Notes: generated by a model not told the origin, from the letters alone. Shown: positions 1 to 11,447, counted from the first letter of the stretch. The stretch is DNA of 64,000 nucleotides from Corylus avellana (GCF_901000735.1 NC_081547.1:4960001-5024000); one strand, 5' to 3'. Made by a program: numbers and translations.

Positions 1-34
1 CTTCATTATCTACTTTATATTTAACTCTTGTCAA

Positions 35-442
35 AGCATCTCTAACAGTGTTTCTAAACTAGCTTTTTAGTTAAATTTAGTTATTTTGTTAACTTTTCTT
101 GCTCCAACAGATACTGTAAAATAGAAGGTTTTCCTACTACTGCTACAGTGAACTCTCATATTTACAAGTTACTATAGCAATTTGTAAGTAATATTTTATT
201 ATACTTTCTCTTTCTTTCTATTTTTTTAATCTTTTCTTTCTCCTTCTCTCTTTATCTCTTTTTATGAGGAAGATAAGGAAATGATAAAAAAAACTAATAA
301 AATAACACTAAAAAATAATATTTAATTAGAGTAGATAGTTAAAATAGATGTTCTTGTTGGAGTGTGTAGTGAAAAAACTAGTAGTTAAAATGAAAAAAAA
401 TTGTATTTTGAGTAGTAAAATGAAAACTCTTGCCGGAGATGT
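35..442. mobile_element. MITE-like foldback element
   Basis: The left end reads agcatctctaacagtg and the right end, reverse-complemented, reads aacatctccggcaagag, so the termini form an imperfect inverted repeat. The interior is AT-rich with no open frame. The form resembles hAT-type MITEs common in plant intergenic DNA, but I could not find a target duplication, so the class is inferred and the ends are approximate. Confidence 0.45.
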
Positions 443-501
443 TCTTCATTAGATATTCTCTACATTTCAAGAGTCAAAAAGCTAAAGTTATATAATTTTT
501 A

Positions 502-685
502 GGGTTAATAACATTTTTGGTGCCTCAGTTTTCACTTTTTTATTTTTTCCTCCTAAGTTTTAAAATGGGACAAGAATAGTACCCAACCTATGGGAAAAGA
601 CGAAATCACTACCTCCGTTATCTTTCGTCAGTCCCAACTAACGGACATCCACATCATCGCCACTTATATCGCAACACGTGTCCAC
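502..685 (+). repeat. MULE left terminal inverted repeat
   Basis: This arm pairs with about 7855-8036. Shared blocks include the terminal gggttaataac, ctcagttttcactttttta, gggacaa, ccaacctatgg, tcactacctccgt and tttcgtcagtccca. In MuDR elements the TIR holds both the transposase binding site and a promoter; that role here is inferred from the family. The inner limit is approximate because the similarity fades. Confidence 0.88.
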
Positions 686-1381
686 CATTAAATAAAAAAA
701 AAAAGTAAATCCATGTCATTTAGATAATTAAACAAAAATGTAAAAAAAATTCGACGTTTACCCCCTTTTTCCCATTCTTCCCGTTCGTCGTCAGCCTAGG
801 CTTCATAAGAACCGTATTTTCCCCAAATTTTTGTTCTAGGGTTTTCATTTAGGTGGGTCGATTCTCAATTGTGATTGCGATTTGGCTTACGATTGGAAGT
901 ATTATCGACGAGAGTTTGAGTTTGAGTTTGGGTGTGGACTGGTAGTTTGGGTTGGAGTTTGGTGGAATATTGTGGCTGGATTGGGTCGATTTCGGGAAGG
1001 AAATCGACCTTGCGGTGTGGTCAAACCTGATTTGAGCACGTTGACAGAGACCTTGTACACGAGAGGAGCAAAATTGGACGACCTTGGAGAAATCGGAGAG
1101 GTGAAGGTATGTACTTTTGCAAAAAAATTAGAGAATAAAATAGGGGATACTTTTGCTTTGCTGAACTAAATCCCCCACAAGTGGGGTGTTTTTTTAATAC
1201 TATTTAGCATATGGGTTTGAGACGTTAAAATCACTTTATGGCTGCTTGTTTTTTTAGTTTCCCCTTAGTGTAGTATTTTTTGTCCGTTTTGAAGCCAAGT
1301 AGAAAGTTTTTACCTTTTTCACATTGAAAACTTTAATATAGGGTTGTTGTGTTGGTTGTCAATGGGCTATTAAAGAATTTA

Positions 1382-1732
1382 GGGGGAACTTCACTTACCC
1401 CCTATACTTTCGCGCTTTTTGCAGACACCCCCCCATTGTTCAAAACCTCTCACTTTGATGTATCCAACTTTCGTTTCCTTTCACTTTGCCCATTTCATTA
1501 GGATTTTCTGTTAAATCCTAACAGAAAGGGTGGAGAATTACAATCGTGCCATTATTTTTTATTAAAAATAATTTTTTTTTAAAAAAAATTTAGGGGTAGA
1601 AAGGTCAAAAGCTAATGGTAGGGGGTATTTGAAAGGAAACGAAAGTTTGATACACCAAAGTGAGAGGTTTTGAACAATGAGGGGTGTCTGCAAAAAGCGC
1701 GAAAGTATAGGGAGGGTAAGTGAAGTTTCCCT
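1382..1732. mobile_element. MITE with 9-bp target duplication inside MULE intron
   Basis: A 351-bp foldback with arms of roughly 150 bp. The left arm reads gggggaacttcacttacccc and then the shared block tatactttcgcgctttttgc; the right arm is its inverse with few changes. The duplication aagaattta flanks it at 1373-1381 and 1733-1741. It lies in the apparent first intron of the MULE transposase. The 9-bp duplication suggests Mutator-type mobilisation. Confidence 0.85.
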
Positions 1733-3165
1733 AAGAATTTAATATATGCTTTTGAAGACTTCTTTATTGTTGCTGCTGTAATGTGGGATTGTTGGGTGGG
1801 TGGAAGCCAATGTGCATGATAGATTGAGTTGGTACGTAGGTTTATATATGCCTCATATGTTCATTATTTTGGTGATGCAGGATCATCACTTACAAGATCT
1901 ATTGTTCTCGTTATTTACCGTCATGGTTCATTTTGTATACCACGTATGGAATATGCAGGGGGAAGTGATGACTTTTTCTGATTTAGATATTTCTGTGTTA
2001 GGTTACTCAGATATTACAAACATAGTGAAAGTGTACCTTGGTTATCAGTATGGAAATGTGCCTATTCTCTATTACAAGGTTGATGATTATGAAGAAATTC
2101 ATGAACTTACAAGGAGAAATCATGTCCGACAGATGTTTAGGGTGTTTGATTGTAAGTCCAAAAACTTCCATGTGTTTGTAGATCATGGAGATGCAGAAGT
2201 TGGTGAAAAAGAAGGTGGAGTTGTAGAAGAAGTTGGAGTTCTAGTTGGTGAAAAGGATGGAGTTGGAGAAGTTCAAGAAAAAACAGATATGGTCAATGTA
2301 GAAGTAGATGGAGTTCGAGTTGATAAACATAGTTGGGCTATTGTTAAAGTTCCAAATGGTATTATAAATAGTTATGGAGAAGGCGGGTATGGAGATGAGT
2401 TTGTGGATCATGAGGATAATCATGGATATGAAGAGGTACTTATGAAGGAGATCAAAAAGAGAAGGTTGAGCAAAATGTCAAAGAGATAGAAGAATAAATG
2501 AAGCAGCAAAAGAAGGTTGAGCAAACTTCTTCCAAGGAGAAGAAAAAGGGGAAGATGCAGTCCACGGCCAGGCAGTCCACACGTAGGCAGCCTCCATGTC
2601 ATAGATATGACGAAGATTACCAGGATGAAGATGAAGAAGATGACCAGGATGAAGTAGATATTCAATCTCTTCCATTAACTGATTTTGAAGATACTGATGG
2701 AAGGGGGAGGATGACATTTATGTCCATCCCAAAAATGAAGAAGTTCTACGGGCAGCAAGGGAGGCTGCAATGAAGTGGTTCAAGCCATTGGGTGAAACAT
2801 CATCATCAGCTCCTAGGGAGGTTAACATTGGAAAGGGCAAACTCAAACAGGTGAATGAAGAGGGTGTAGAAAGTCCTGAACTGCCCAGCCTAAAAAGTGA
2901 AGATGATGAGGATGAGGATGTTGAAGGTACAACAAAAAGAAAAAGAAAAAGGAGAAAGTATCTGTAATGACATGGACTGCATGATCTGAAAGAGAAGGTT
3001 AAAATATATGTGAGACAATTATTTGCAAACCCATCTGAGTTTAAAGAGGCACTACAACTGTATGCAGTATAGAATTACTTTGATTACACATACATGCATA
3101 ACGAGAAAAAAATGTATTTTAGCCTATTGTAAGAAAAAATGTGGATTGGACGAAAAATGTGTATT

Positions 3166-3396
3166 TTAGCCTTCCGTTACTAATTTCCGTCAAATTTGAC
3201 GAAAATATTTGAAATTACGTAATTACCCTCAGTTTTTTTTTTTTAAAAAAAAATTACGTCCAATTTAACGAAAATTAGTAACAGAATGTTTAAATTGAAA
3301 ATTTTTGAAACATTAGGGGGGTACATTGCCCATTTTTAAACTTTTGGGTTCAAATTGAAAAACACCTGAAACTTCAGAGGGGTCAAGTGAATTTTC
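3166..3396. mobile_element. Partial MITE, same family as 25341-25675
   Basis: The right arm, ending gtgaattttcccc, matches the right arm of the complete element at 25341-25675 (shared phrases: ttgaaaaacncctgaaacttcag and the ccgtcaa/ttaacg loop region). The left arm is shortened, beginning near ttccgttac. It interrupts the transposase region of the MULE upstream of the catalytic domain. No target duplication is clear. Confidence 0.55.
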
Positions 3397-5023
3397 CCCT
3401 AGAAAAAATTCATAATTGTGGAAGTCATTACTTTAATAAAAGAGCATCAATCAAGTGGGCAGCACACCGATAAATCGATAGCTTCAAATATCAAGCAAAT
3501 TAGAAGGCTAGTACTTTGAAAGAGGTGGTTCGAAAGGATTACAATGTGAATTGCCACCGTGCCAAACAAATGGCATTGAAGTTATTAGCCGGATCAGATG
3601 ATGAGCAGTACAAACTTATGATAGCGTATTGTAATGCAATACGTAAGTGGAACCGCGGTAGCTCAACTTACATGCAAAGAAATTGGCTATTATTCAAAAG
3701 GATGTACGTTTCCTTAGATGCTTGTAAGCGGAGTTTCTTGGCTGGATGTAGGCTGATGATACATGTGAACGCCTGCTTTATGAAAGGTCATCATGGTGGG
3801 CAGCTACATACTGCCCTTGCACGGGATGAGAATGATTACATCTTCCCAATAGCATATCCTATATGTGAGACTAAAAGTAGAAGCACATGGACATTGTTTT
3901 TGAACACTTTGTTAGAGGATATTGGGAATCCAAGGGAGCATACATGATCATTTATGTTCGACAGACAAAAGGTAACAACCTAACATCCTAATTGAATGAA
4001 TACTTGATTAAACTGTGCTAATAACATGTGTTAATTAAATTATGATCTTTTTACACAGGGACTGATGGAAGCCATGGAGTACATGAAGCCTGATGTGGAA
4101 CACAGGTTATGTGTTCGACATTTGCATGCAAACTTCAAGAACAAGGGTTACAAAGGCAAAGCGTACAATGATGCATTGTGGGGTGCAGCTCGAGCAGCAA
4201 ATGAAAATCAATTCAAGTATTACATGTCAGTGATAAAAGGAATGGATACTGTAGCACATGAATACATTGCTAAGGTGAACCCAAAGATGTGGTCAAGGCA
4301 TGCATTCAGGGAGACCAGTTGCAGTGACATACTTTTGAATAATACAACTGAGAGATCAGCCAATTCTTATTGGCATGGAGATGATAAGGCGACAACTGAT
4401 GAATCGGATTAACCAAAAAAGAAATGGTGCAGCAACGTCAACCAATATTATTTGCCCTAAGATTGTGAAAAAGTTAGATAGGAACAAGTCAGATGCTAGG
4501 AATTACATCTCCTACTAGAGTAACGACTTGACATTTGAGGTTGACCACAATCATGAAGTTATGAGGGTTGTCAATTTAAAATCGAGAACCTGTGGATGCA
4601 GTAGATGGCAAAAGAATGGGATTCCATGCCCTCATATTTGCTATGCAATTTACTAAAATAGGGAAGCTTAAGAAAAGTATGTAAGTGACTGGTATTTAAT
4701 GGATACGTATAAGAAGTTATATGCATATAACATTGAACCGATGTCTGGCCCTAAAGATTGGGTTATTGACAATGATGAGGAAGTCACATTGCCATCTTTA
4801 CACAAAAAACAACGAGGTAGGCCGAAGAAGGTGAGAAGAAGAGGAGCTGATGAAAACGAGCCTGATGAAAGTGTTAAGGTGAGTCGAAAGGGGTATGATG
4901 TACAGTGTGAAAACTGCAATCAGTTGGGCCACAACGCTAGGAGTTGCACCCGACCACAGAATCCAAATAGGAAGATAGACCCAAAGAAGGTTAAGAAGCC
5001 ACAATTGAACACTGACACTGAGG

Positions 5024-6060
5024 TACGTTTCTATATAATACTCTAGAGTAGTTTGACATTTGATATTTTAAATGTTTTTCATATTGATGTTTTTTTATCA
5101 TATGGTGTGATAGGGAGGTACCTTATAGACAATGCATCTAACTGACATATCCCAACCAACTGCCACCCCAAATGAACAAAGTAGGAGTTCCACCAAGATG
5201 GTAGGTAGAAGGTCGGCTAGGCTACAAACAATGGTGAGTTCATCAGTTTTGTTTGTTGTGTAGTAAGGCTAATTTGTGTGCATAGTATTAATTGAATTGT
5301 CTATGTTGATGCAGGCTAAGCCATCACAGCCAGTGGGCCAACACCAACCTCATCCACAGTCAACATAATTCAGGGCAACATAATAAAAAAATGTAGTTGG
5401 AATGTGACATGGAGATGTAATTTTTTAAGCACTTTTGGATGTGGGTTAATGGAAGTTTGTGACATAATTGTATTGACATTGTGGCATGTTTTTTGTGAAT
5501 GTGGCATATAGGAATTACGGTTTTTTGTGTTTTAAATGTGGCATATAGGAATTACGTTTCTACATAATACTCTAGGGTAGTCTGACATTTGATATTTTAA
5601 ATGTTTTCCATATTGATATATATTTTTTTATCATATGGTGTGATAGAGAGGTACCTCACAGACAATGCATCCAACTGATATACCCCAACCAACTGCCATA
5701 CCAAGTGGACAATGTAGGAATTCCATCAAGATGGTAGGTAGAAGGTCAGCTAGGCTACAAATAATGGTGAGTTCATCAGTTTTGTTTGTTGTGTAGTAAG
5801 GCTAATTTGTGTGCATAGTGTTAATTGAATTGTCTATGTTGATGCAGGCTAAGCCATCACAGCCAGTGGGGCAACACCAACCTCATCCACAGTAAACACA
5901 ATTCAGGGCAACGCAATAGGAAATGTAGTTGGAATGTGACATGGAGATGTAATTTTTTGAGCACTTTTGAATGTGGGTTAATGGAAGTTTGTGGCATAAT
6001 TGTATTGACATTGTTGCATGTTTTTTTGTGAATGTGGTATATAGGAATTATGGTTTTTTA
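5024..6060 (+). repeat. Tandem duplication of transposase 3' exons
   Basis: The segment from tacgtttctatataatactc (5024) is repeated from 5553 with about 90 percent similarity, giving copies 5024-5552 and 5553 to about 6060. Each copy contains the same two short exons of the transposase tail: one ending GRRSARLQ before a gtgag donor, and one beginning AKPSQPVGQHQPHPQ after a gatgcag acceptor. Copy 1 has a TAG where copy 2 has CAG at the start of the first exon. Confidence 0.8.
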
Positions 6061-6084
6061 TGATAATGTGGGTTAATGGAAGTT

Positions 6085-6480
6085 TGTGACTTATTTGTTT
6101 ATTTGAAATTTATGGCATATTTGAATATTTTAGTTGGAATGTACATGATGTGGTCCAGATTATGAAAGTACTTGTTTAGTTGGAATGTTCATGATATGGT
6201 CCAGATTGAGTTAATGGACAATGTGGAATAACTTATTTACTTGGAATTTATGATATATTTAGATGTTTTAGTTGGAATGTACATGATGTGGTCCAAATTG
6301 TGAAAGTACTTGTTTAGTTGGAATGTTCATGATATGGCCCGGATTGGGTTAATGGACAATGTGAAAGGACTTGTTTACTTGAAATTTATGGCATATTTGA
6401 GTGTGGTCCAAATTAGACCAATATGCATTGTTTGAGTATGGTCCAAATTAGACCAATATGCAGTGTACATTTCAAATTGT
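6085..6480. repeat. Short tandem repeat, unit about 139 bp
   Basis: The block ttagttggaatgtacatgat occurs at about 6131 and again at about 6270, each followed by a second block with ggaatgttcatgatatgg and then tgttta(t/c)ttgaaatttatg. Roughly two and a half units are present. It lies between the convergent transposase and GRF genes of the MULE and holds no frame of note. Confidence 0.65.
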
Positions 6481-6656
6481 CCAAATTGGTCATATTTGGA
6501 ATATACATGGTATGCTCAAATTATGGTCAATATTTGGAATATCAATAATTTGGTCAAATTAAGTTGTATAGTATTGACAAAACATTTAGTTAATTAGTGC
6601 AATAACACAAAAGTCTATAACTAATCACTTGCATAAATACATACATTACAAAACAC

Positions 6657-7456
6657 TCATTTACTTAGTGCACTAATGCCAATCAACATTATTATCAACC
6701 ATGACAACAATAAATCAAACATGAGAAATTTCTCTCTTATCCTATTCACATCCTTCTCCATTTCTAAGTAGGTAAGCATTTTCAATTGTCTATCATCCTC
6801 CTTCTCTAGCTGATTTACCTTTGCAATGTTGCCATCACGTTTAGTCTGAAGGTCATCACGTTCAGTCTCAAGGTCTTTCACCATTGCCAAATATTGATAG
6901 TTTTCATTTTCCAGCTCTTTCACCTTATCCAACAGCGCATGAATAACTTTCATACCCCTTTCACAAATTGGTTTGTCCATCCATTTAAAAAACCGGCATG
7001 CTGCTTTTCTCTACATATACATAAAATATCAAAATATCAATGAAACCATTACACTCACTTCATCTAGGAATAACTTTCTGACCAATATGCATTGTGCAAT
7101 GAAACTACTCACGTTAGAATCATAGGTAGCACAACCCCAAAATCTCCTTCTAGGGTTTTCTGGAATCCAGGATGTCTTCAAAGGTGCAGGTAACAAGTAG
7201 TAACAAACACAGGACGTCTGAGTATAGTCCACCGAAGAAAACCTATATACAGATGATGACTTCATCAGCTCTTAAGGAAAATAGCATGAACCTTAGCTTA
7301 ATTTCGGTATAGTATTCACCAAAAAAAACTAAAGCTGAAATTTGGGTACAGTATCCACTAAAAAAACTAAAGCTCAAGATTGGTTTGAGTAGATACCTTA
7401 TCCAAGTCGAGAGAAGATTCATTTCCTTTGGATTCCCGTAATCGACTTGATGACAT
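6657..7456 (-). CDS. GRF-type zinc-finger protein carried by the MULE
   Basis: Three exons join in phase: 7397-7456, 7113-7268 and 6657-7010, giving 189 residues. Residues 40-84 form a GRF zinc finger: C40-x-C42, then KTSWIPENPRRRFWGC with C66, and C77 in ACRFFKWMD. About residues 97-150 are a charged coiled coil (ELENENYQYLAMVKDLETE), and the last 25 residues hold a hydrophobic segment (DLLLSWLIIMLIGISAL) likely to be a tail anchor. The fold resembles small plant proteins annotated as At4g04775-like, whose function is unknown to me. GRF fingers in other proteins bind single-stranded nucleic acid. It faces the transposase tail to tail, with its start on the side of the right TIR. Unlike the transposase it shows no stop or frameshift. 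Exon joins are by eye. Confidence 0.65.
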
Positions 7457-7854
7457 TTTCTTCTCTGCGCCTTCCAGTACAAGTTCTCAAGGTCGACGGA
7501 TGGAAGGCAGTTTGATATCCCTTACGCATGCATATGCAAACCAGGTTGAAGCTCGATCTGGGGACAATCGATTTAAGCTCGATTCTAGGGTTCAGGTCAT
7601 TTGAAGATAACTAGGTATGTAGCTCTGGGTTGAAGAAGAAGAAGAAGGAGGAAGGTAATAGAAGGAAAGGGAGCTCGACCTTACCGTACCTATGCGTGAG
7701 ACTGATCTAAGCTCAATTCAAGTAGCAAGAGAACGGATTGTTGAGCTCATAGTCTAGGGTTCATGCGATTTAAGGGTAAATGGAGAATGAAGCTCGGGTT
7801 TGAAGGAGGAGGATAAATCATGTTAGCTTATGTGGAACCAGGTGACAAATGTCG

Positions 7855-8036
7855 CCATTATAGCGTAGTTACGTGGCGATGACGTGGACTTTCATTAGTG
7901 GGACTGACGAAAAATGACGGAGGTAGTGATTCCATCTTTTTCCATAGGTTGGATACTAGATTTGTCCCGTTTTAAAACTTATGGGGGAAAAAAATTAAAA
8001 AAGTGAAAACTGAGATACCAAAAAAGTTATTAACCC
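7855..8036 (-). repeat. MULE right terminal inverted repeat
   Basis: Inverted partner of the left terminus, ending in gttattaaccc just before the right copy of the 9-bp duplication. It lies about 400 bp upstream of the first codon of the - strand GRF zinc-finger gene and so is the likely promoter region for it (inferred from MuDR organisation). Confidence 0.88.
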
Positions 8037-9094
8037 TAATTTTTAAGCTTATTAATTGTTTACTCTCCTCTCTCTTGATTAATTAGTTTAAAACTAATAA
8101 AATAATAATGTTTTATTACAATAGAGAAATGTATAGAGAGTTTGATGTTTGACTCATTTTAAACATGATTTTTTAAATTTAATAAAATAAATTTTTCTCC
8201 TCGAATTTAATTTTTATTTGAATAGTCTATTATGAAGGCTACCTCACCAAAATCCCGACACTACAAAAAACAGGTCATTTTCTGACGTGGCAAACAGTGT
8301 CTGTTTTTTGCCACGTTAGTAAATGCGGATGTGCTGAAACTGGCACGTCAACAATAATTTTTCAGACGTGTCAAAAGTAACCTGTCAGTAAAAATTTAAT
8401 CAAATTTAATTTTTAAACAATTTATTTAATGAAAATTAAAATTTATTAATTGCTAACGTGTCAACGTTCGACACGTCAGAAAATGCTGACGTGGCAAACA
8501 GACACGTCAGAATTTTCTGACGTGTCTGTTTGACACGTCATAAAATTTCTTTAATTATTATTATTATGATTATTATTATTATTATTATTTTTGTTTTGTT
8601 TTGTTTTTGTTTATACAACGTTTATTTAATATTTATATACTTCAATATGCCTAATGTTACTTAATTTTATTAATTTAAGGAGATTCCAAATGAACGAGCT
8701 AAATTATAGGATAATGTTATATATCCTTAATTTAGGTTTGACGTACACGTACATGTCATTTTTATAGCTTTGATTTGGAAAATTTGCTTTACAAAATCAA
8801 TCATTCCAAAACATATTTTATATATATATAAACATGTCATTTTACTATTTTTGTATAAAATGACATTTTAAATTAATTTGGAGATATTGCAACTTGAAGG
8901 AGAAAACACAAAATCTTTTTTACAAAATCTTTTGTAAATACTATATATTAATTTACAAACCTTTTTTTTTTCTTCTTTGATTTTTTAAAAATACTTAGAA
9001 TATTAGAACTTTTGCTATAAGTTAATTACAATATTATACTTATAATTAAATACTACTTAGAATATTATATTTATAGGATATTTATAGGAATTAC

Positions 9095-10905
9095 TGACGT
9101 GCCGAGCTTGGCACGTCAGGCATGGCCTTGGGAAGGCCAGCGCCTGCTGGCCGTCCCATCGCCCACGCCCCCATGCCAGCTTGTTTTTGGGATTTCTCCC
9201 ATTTTTTTTCCCTCTAGCTCTCCCGCCTGGCCCTTTCTTCTTCCCTCCCCCCGGCTTTTTCTTTTTTTTTTCTTCTCTAGCTAGCTCCTCCGGCGCCCAC
9301 AACTCCTTTCCCGCGCGCTCTCTCTCTCTCAGCTATCTCTCCCGGCCAACTCTATCTCTCAGCTAGCTAGCAAGTTCTCTAGCTCTCTCCAGCTCACTCC
9401 CCATCTCCGGCCAACTCCAACACTTTGCCGTTGCCGTCTCCGGCGGTTCGCCAGCCGAAACTTCTCCGTCAATCAACTCCAGCTCTCCTGCAGGTATATA
9501 TATATTGTGTTGTTTAATCAAACTTTTGTTTTATTTTGTCACGAATCCGTATGATGTTTGGTTAATACATTGGATTGATCGAGTAATTGTGAGTATGTAT
9601 TAATTGATGGAGGTGTTTGTTTTTTTTTTTTTTTTATATATATATTATTTACTTATTGTACGTTCGTTGTATATGCACATGCATGCATGCAAGATGATGT
9701 TTCTCATGGTAGCTAGGTTTTTGTTTCATAATATAATAGTTTTTTAAATGTGGCTTCTTGTTTTATTTTTTTAATTTTTTGTTTGTTTAGCTGAAAAAGG
9801 TTGGCTTATTAATTAGTAAATAATTTATACAACATTATTTCAATTTTAATCATTTGACCTTCTAATTAAGTACGTGTGGTACGTGGTGATAATTATAGAG
9901 ATTTAATTTTAGACTTTGTTTAATTAATACTTAAATTGAATGAGTCTTAATATTGAGACGTACATTAAATCTCTTATTAATTTGTAAGTTATACATTCTC
10001 ATGGTAGCGATGATTCAATTCGAATTCCATGGATTTAATTGGGAAAAAAGTTGGCAAAAGTGCAAACATTGTGAAACTTAGAGAGACTCCAAATGAATAC
10101 ACACTTTGGTACTATCCCCTTAATTTTTCTAACAAATTCATATCCATGAATATTGGATATGAATATTAATTAAATAACTAACCTAGTTATTTAATTATTT
10201 TAAGGTCCTCGATCATATATAACAAATGCACACACTACTAGGTATATATTAATACCTATACATTATCACGAAGTTTGCACTTTTGAATGGCAAAAGTGCA
10301 AATATTGTGAAACTTAGAGAGACTCTAAATGAATACACACTTTGGTACTATCCCCTTAATTTTTCTATCAAATTCATATCCATGAATATTGGATATGAAT
10401 ATTAATTAGTGTATGTGATTGTGTGAGAGTATGAAACGATCAAGTTTTAACTAAATGAATATCATAATTTTATGGAAATAATATAACATGATTTGAATAT
10501 ATGTAAAGTCCTATGTGTTAATATCTTCAACAAATTAAAATGTTAATATATATCTCACATAATTGCCATGGCAAAAATGAAGCGCATCTGTTCATGTCTA
10601 TAAATTTAACGTCAACATTGATTGCTCTGTGGAATAAATTTTTGTTTTTTTTTTTTATATGCATTTTTTGCTAATTAACTTCATCATCGTTTTACCTTTT
10701 TTTGTTATATCATTTACTGTGTTAGACTCAACAACTGAGTTGGGTGAATATTTGGACATTTTTCATTTTAATTTACATAGTGAATATTGTTTGGTGATTG
10801 TTTGTTTTTATCGTTTGCAGGTGATGGAGCTCATGGAGAGGATGCTATGAATGTCAATAATCAGCATTGACCGTCTGGTTCGCCATTCATACTTGTATAA
10901 AAGTT
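9095..10905 (+). other. Apparent transcription unit inside CACTA element
   Basis: A GC-richer block (about 9095-9493) opens with a 9-bp inverted repeat (tgacgtgcc at 9095-9103, ggcacgtca at 9110-9118) and becomes CT-rich like a plant 5' leader. It ends ctgcag|gtatat. The next plausible acceptor is tttgcag|gtgatgg at 10820/10821, after which one frame reads DGAHGEDAMNVNNQH and stops. No long coding frame is present, so this looks like the remnant of an element gene or a captured gene leader. I do not recognise the product. Confidence 0.4.
10053..10408 (+). repeat. Direct repeat in CACTA intron
   Basis: About 120 bp beginning ggcaaaagtgcaaa and ending gatatgaatattaatta occurs at 10053-10172 and again at 10289-10408 with only a few differences. 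The spacing is 236 bp. It looks like a local tandem duplication with an unrelated AT-rich stretch between the copies. Confidence 0.8.
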
Positions 10906-11447
10906 ACTTTGTTGATGTAATTATATTTATGATATCTTTTTTGATTATAACAGAGATAGTTTTTTGGTAATTGTGGTTGGTTATTGGCACTTGGTATATA
11001 TGTTATTTTGTGTGTGTTAAGACCTATTAGGATATGACTTATGTTATTTGTATACATTGATGGAAAAATAGCTATAATTATTTGCAATGATTGATGGATA
11101 AATTGTTTATCAGGTTAATTGTAATCCAAAATTCGGGTATAGTCCCGAAAAAATTAAAAAAAAACATATTGGGGGGGTGAAAAAAAAAATAGAAAAACTA
11201 CCCAATTTTTTTGACGTGTCACATTTCAACCTGTCAGAAATTTCTGACATGTCAAATTTGAAACGTCAGAAAATAATTTCTGACAGGTTGAAACTTGACA
11301 TGTCAGAAATTTTTCATTTCTGACACCTATAATGTTCATGCGTGAAACACGTCAAAAAAGCCTTGTCAGGGACGTTTTCTGACGTGTCAGACTACCTGAC
11401 ACGTCAAAAAAAGTGCGTCAGAAAAAATACTATTTTTTGTAGTGCGA

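Larger units (their letters stand above)
882..5370 (+). pseudogene. MuDR/mudrA-type MULE transposase, degenerate
   Basis: A possible first exon ends at a donor at 1106/1107 and an acceptor at 1880 opens an N-terminal exon (1881-2489) followed by acidic, Lys-rich segments in shifted frames. The catalytic region (about 3430-3971) matches the MULE transposase domain (LHTALARDENDYIFPIAYPI). A 3972-4058 intron leads to LMEAMEYMKPDVEHRLCVRH. A SWIM zinc finger is readable at 4561-4653 (CGC at 4591-4599, CPH at 4627-4635). The tail has an AT-hook (RGRPKK) and a CCHC zinc knuckle at 4906-4947. Lesions: the first catalytic Asp position is AAC (Asn, 3768-3770), a TGA at 3945-3947 stands where relatives have Trp, and there are further frameshifts and stops. 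The family cuts at TIRs by a DDE mechanism; this copy should be inactive. Confidence 0.85.
502..8036 (+). mobile_element. Complete Mutator-like element (MULE) with long TIRs
   Basis: Left terminus gggttaataac and right terminus gttattaaccc begin inverted repeats of about 180 bp (502 to about 685, and about 7855 to 8036) that stay clearly alignable with scattered substitutions. A perfect 9-bp duplication, taattttta, flanks the element at 493-501 and 8037-8045. Nine-base duplications and long TIRs are diagnostic of the Mutator superfamily. The element holds a degenerate MuDR-type transposase on the + strand and a convergent GRF zinc-finger gene on the - strand, plus two smaller foldback insertions (1382-1732 and about 3166-3396). 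The perfect target duplication argues for a simple insertion that has not recombined. The transposase lesions mean it cannot move by itself now. Confidence 0.93.
8259..11444. mobile_element. Non-autonomous CACTA (En/Spm) element
   Basis: The termini are cactacaaaaaa (8259) and ttttttgtagtg (ends 11444), flanked by the 3-bp duplication cga (8256-8258 and 11445-11447). Both are hallmarks of CACTA elements. The subterminal 200-300 bp on both sides are crowded with short repeats built on tgacgtg/cacgtca in both orientations, as expected for TNPA-type binding sites. At 3186 bp it encodes no recognisable TNP2/TNPD transposase and must depend on a helper. It retains an apparent transcription unit: a CT-rich, GC-richer leader from about 9120 to 9493, a donor at 9493/9494, a 1.3-kb AT-rich intron, and an acceptor at 10820. 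Confidence 0.92.

Noticed and set aside
882..1169. 95-codon frame as an independent gene
   Set aside because: It lies in the MULE leader, and a better reading is a first exon of the transposase with a donor at 1106/1107.
9099..9366. Frames in the CACTA leader
   Set aside because: Overlapping low-complexity frames on both strands caused by CT- and GC-rich composition, not protein-like.
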